From NCBI RefSeq assembly GCF_004363805.1, contig NZ_SNZP01000001.1, positions 248,001 through 312,000 of the forward strand: DNA of 64,000 bases, given 5' to 3'. Shown here piece after piece: positions 62,132 to 64,000 of this stretch (positions are counted from its first letter, which is position 1; each line of letters opens with the position of its first letter). The position numbers and the translations under genes are program-made. Origin of the DNA: Paludibacterium purpuratum. GTDB lineage: Bacteria; Pseudomonadota; Gammaproteobacteria; Burkholderiales; Chromobacteriaceae. The notes beneath the pieces are model-generated. The model worked only from the letters and a program-made list of their open reading frames with translations, did not search any database and was not told where the DNA came from.

Positions 62132-63637
62132 TCAGGCGGGTTGCAAGGGGAGGGCGCTGTGCAGGCTGTCGATATGCGATTTGAGCAAGGCGCCGAGCCG
62201 GGCTGTGGCTTGCCGCAGCGTCTCGTCCGAAACCGAGGCGAAAGCCAGTTGCAGCGCCGGCGGGTAGCGGCCGAGCAGCGCCAAGGCCGATAGCGGCCGT
62301 ACCGGCAGCCCCTGCGCTTTCAGTTCGTTGGCGATGTCTTGATCGTTCAAGCCGGCAGGCAGCCATAGCACGAAATGGAAACCGCAGTGCTCGCCGGACA
62401 GGCGCGGCCGTTCGATCCAGCGGCCGAGTTCCTGGATGACGATGTCGCGCCGGCGCTGATAGATACGGCGTGCCTGACGGATGTGGGCGTACAGATCGCC
62501 GGACTCGATCATCGAGGCCAGCGCTTGTTGCTCGATCAGCCCGGGGTGGGCGCCGGTAGCGTACAGGCGCTGAATCAAGGTCGGGCGCCAGCTTTTCGGC
62601 ACGATCATGAAGCCGATGCGTAGCGAGGTATACAGCAACTTATTGAAACTGCCGCAGAACAGGACATGGTCGTCGCGGTCGCTGGATTTGAGCGCCGGTG
62701 GCGGCGATTTCAGATAGTTGTACTCGCTGTCGTAATCGTCTTCGATGATCAGCGTGCCATGGCGGCGCGCCCAGTCGAGCAGGGCGGCGCGGCGCGTGGC
62801 GCTCATGGTGTAGCCCAGCGGCGATTGGTGTGCCGGCGTGACGTAGATCGCGGCACAGGGGGGCTCGTCCAGCGTGGCTACGCAGAGCCCTTCTTGATCG
62901 ACCGCCGTCGGGCGCAGGTTGAGCCCGCGCGATTCGAAAATCTCGCGTGCCTGGCGATAGGTCGGGTCTTCGATGGCCACCGTCGCCCCGGCCGGCAACA
63001 GACCGGCCACCAGGCTGATGGCCTGGCGGATGCCGGTGGTGATCACCACGTCGTCGGCATCGCACTCGATGCCGCGCACGCCTTTTACATATTGGGCGAC
63101 CGCCTGGCGCAGCCTGGCCAGCCCGCCGAACTGCATCAAATGCATGTCTTCCACCTGAATTTCCCGCGTGGCGCGCGTCAAATGCTGACGCCACTTGGCC
63201 AAGTCCAGTAGTAGCGGATCGGCCGCGCGGGCGATGAAGGCTTGACGGGCCGGGCCCGGACTGCAGCTGAGCATGCCGAGCGTTTCTGGTTGCGGGATGG
63301 GCTTGCCGGCCTGCGGCGGTGCGGCGCGGCCGACCCGGCAGGGGGTATCGGGCAGCATGAAATGCTCGGGCAGTGCGGCGGCGACGAAGGTACCGGCGCC
63401 TTGGCGCCGCTCCAGATAACCCTCGATGGTCAGCCGTTCGTAAGCTTGCTCCACCGTGCCGCGCGACAGCGACCAGCGCGCGGCCAGCTCCCGGGTGGAC
63501 GGCACTTGCACGCCCAGGCGCAATAGGCCGTCGGTCATGGCTTGGCGCAGGCTGCGATACACCAGATCCTGTCTGGTCAGGCCGGCGAAGGCCGGGTTGT
63601 CGAGGAGGGGGATATCCAGGGTTCTGACGGTGCGCAT
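62132..63637 (-). CDS. MocR/PdxR-type regulator (GntR HTH fused to aminotransferase domain)
   Basis: A 501-residue fusion. The N-terminal winged helix (about residues 15-85) reads LVYRSLRQAMTDGLLRLGVQVPSTRELAARWSLSRGTVEQAYERLTIEGYLERRQGAGTFV, a GntR-family domain. The rest is a fold type I PLP aminotransferase domain with IEDPTYRQAREIF, IIEDDYDSEYNY and the PLP lysine in CGSFNKLLYTSLRIGF near residue 333. Such proteins act as PLP- or amine-responsive regulators, often of pyridoxal or amino-acid genes. The ATG has no good ribosome site; a TTG at 63718 would add 27 residues. CCACTT occurs twice in the upstream region (63644-63673, minus strand), a possible binding pair. Confidence 0.9.
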   Translation of the reverse strand: MRTVRTLDIPLLDNPAFAGLTRQDLVYRSLRQAMTDGLLRLGVQVPSTRELAARWSLSRGTVEQAYERLTIEGYLERRQGAGTFVAAALPEHFMLPDTPCRVGRAAPPQAGKPIPQPETLGMLSCSPGPARQAFIARAADPLLLDLAKWRQHLTRATREIQVEDMHLMQFGGLARLRQAVAQYVKGVRGIECDADDVVITTGIRQAISLVAGLLPAGATVAIEDPTYRQAREIFESRGLNLRPTAVDQEGLCVATLDEPPCAAIYVTPAHQSPLGYTMSATRRAALLDWARRHGTLIIEDDYDSEYNYLKSPPPALKSSDRDDHVLFCGSFNKLLYTSLRIGFMIVPKSWRPTLIQRLYATGAHPGLIEQQALASMIESGDLYAHIRQARRIYQRRRDIVIQELGRWIERPRLSGEHCGFHFVLWLPAGLNDQDIANELKAQGLPVRPLSALALLGRYPPALQLAFASVSDETLRQATARLGALLKSHIDSLHSALPLQPA

Positions 63638-63740
63638 GTGGCTAAGTGGTCTAGTTAAAATTGGCGGAAGTGGAACTTCTTTGTATGCCAATATGCAACT
63701 AGGATGAATGGGCGTCAAGAAAAAATGATTGGATGAGAAT

Positions 63741-63935
63741 ATGAATATTTACTTGGCATTTGTCCGACTTCCTAACATATTGTTAAGTAAGTGGTACGCC
63801 GGCATGACGCAGCATGTGAGCCAGTCTTTTCGCCCCGATGTCGAGGCGATGACCCACTGTCTGCATGATCGGTCGGCGGCGACGGTTCGGGTGGATTGCC
63901 CATACTGTCGCGCCGCCAAACTGCCGCCAGTTTGA
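63741..63935 (+). CDS. Possible small protein
   Basis: A 64-residue frame with a weak GGATGAG site before the ATG. It has a short hydrophobic start (MNIYLAFVRLPNILL) and a CPYC pair near the end. No family is recognised; base composition is lower in GC than in its neighbours. The frame is divergent from the MocR gene. The last 65 bases of the window show nothing else. Only weakly supported. Confidence 0.25.
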   Translation: MNIYLAFVRLPNILLSKWYAGMTQHVSQSFRPDVEAMTHCLHDRSAATVRVDCPYCRAAKLPPV

Positions 63936-64000
63936 GGGCAGGGCGCCGAGTGGATCGGCCGCCATGTGCGCCAGGATAGGGTGCGGCATGGAAGGAAGGT

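Noticed and set aside
63783-63989. A 68-codon minus-strand open frame at the window end
   Set aside because: No ribosome site or recognisable sequence; it overlaps the equally weak plus-strand frame and cannot be judged at the window edge.
1-64000. CRISPR arrays, tRNA/rRNA genes, insertion sequences or prophage
   Set aside because: No regular short repeats with spacers, no cloverleaf-like tRNA in the gaps, no transposase, integrase or phage structural frames were seen.

Overview
This 64 kb window looks like a chromosomal segment of a GC-rich betaproteobacterium, most probably order Neisseriales (Chromobacterium/Aquitalea-like). That is inferred from an EF-P with Arg32 together with its rhamnosyltransferase EarP, the rpsA-ihfB-lapA-lapB gene order, and many RpoD-type promoters and Fur boxes. 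It is not proved by any marker gene. Coding density is high. I see no rRNA, tRNA, CRISPR array, transposase or prophage.

Layout. 1-3.1 kb: fatty-acid synthesis (end of fabD, fabG, acpP, fabF). 3.2-12.6 kb: a chemoreceptor, a secreted UbiC-fold protein, a CBS protein, folate genes pabB-pabC, aromatic genes tyrA and aroA, a MazG-like gene and an unknown GNAT-like gene. 12.7-23.8 kb: a long rightward run with cmk, rpsA, ihfB, a small lipoprotein, the LPS assembly genes lapA-lapB, pyrF, ugd, hldA, hldD, cysM and zapE. 23.8-36.1 kb: a complete hydroxamate-siderophore locus. On the left is a leftward operon of TonB-dependent receptor, tonB, exbB and exbD. On the right is a rightward chain of N-hydroxylase, acyltransferase, IucA/IucC synthetase, FhuF-like reductase, FhuC-, FhuB- and FhuD-like importer genes, mostly overlapping by a few bases. 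The two arms share one Fur box lying inside two overlapping divergent promoters.

36.1-50.5 kb: an LprI-like protein, a leftward group (AlaX, GNAT, M32 carboxypeptidase, amidase), a secreted DUF885 protein, EF-P, a Tsx-like porin, EarP, a PuuA-like ligase and a very large DUF748/AsmA-like protein. 50.6-56.1 kb: B12-dependent ribonucleotide reductase nrdJ behind a long leader hairpin, a CDGSH-like protein, and a Fur-box-controlled feoA-feoB-small Cys-rich protein operon. 56.2-64 kb: accessory genes, namely a MmyB-type regulator divergent from an MFS exporter, an FrsA-like hydrolase, a GNAT protein, an unknown Ala/Ser-rich coiled-coil protein, a ribbon-helix-helix-like protein and a MocR-type regulator.

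Connections. Iron is the dominant theme: synthesis, export target, re-uptake energised by a dedicated TonB system, reductive release, plus ferrous uptake by Feo, both under probable Fur control. A dispersed intergenic repeat of about 75-90 bp, built from inverted arms, occurs in at least three places and as a half copy in a fourth, always between genes.
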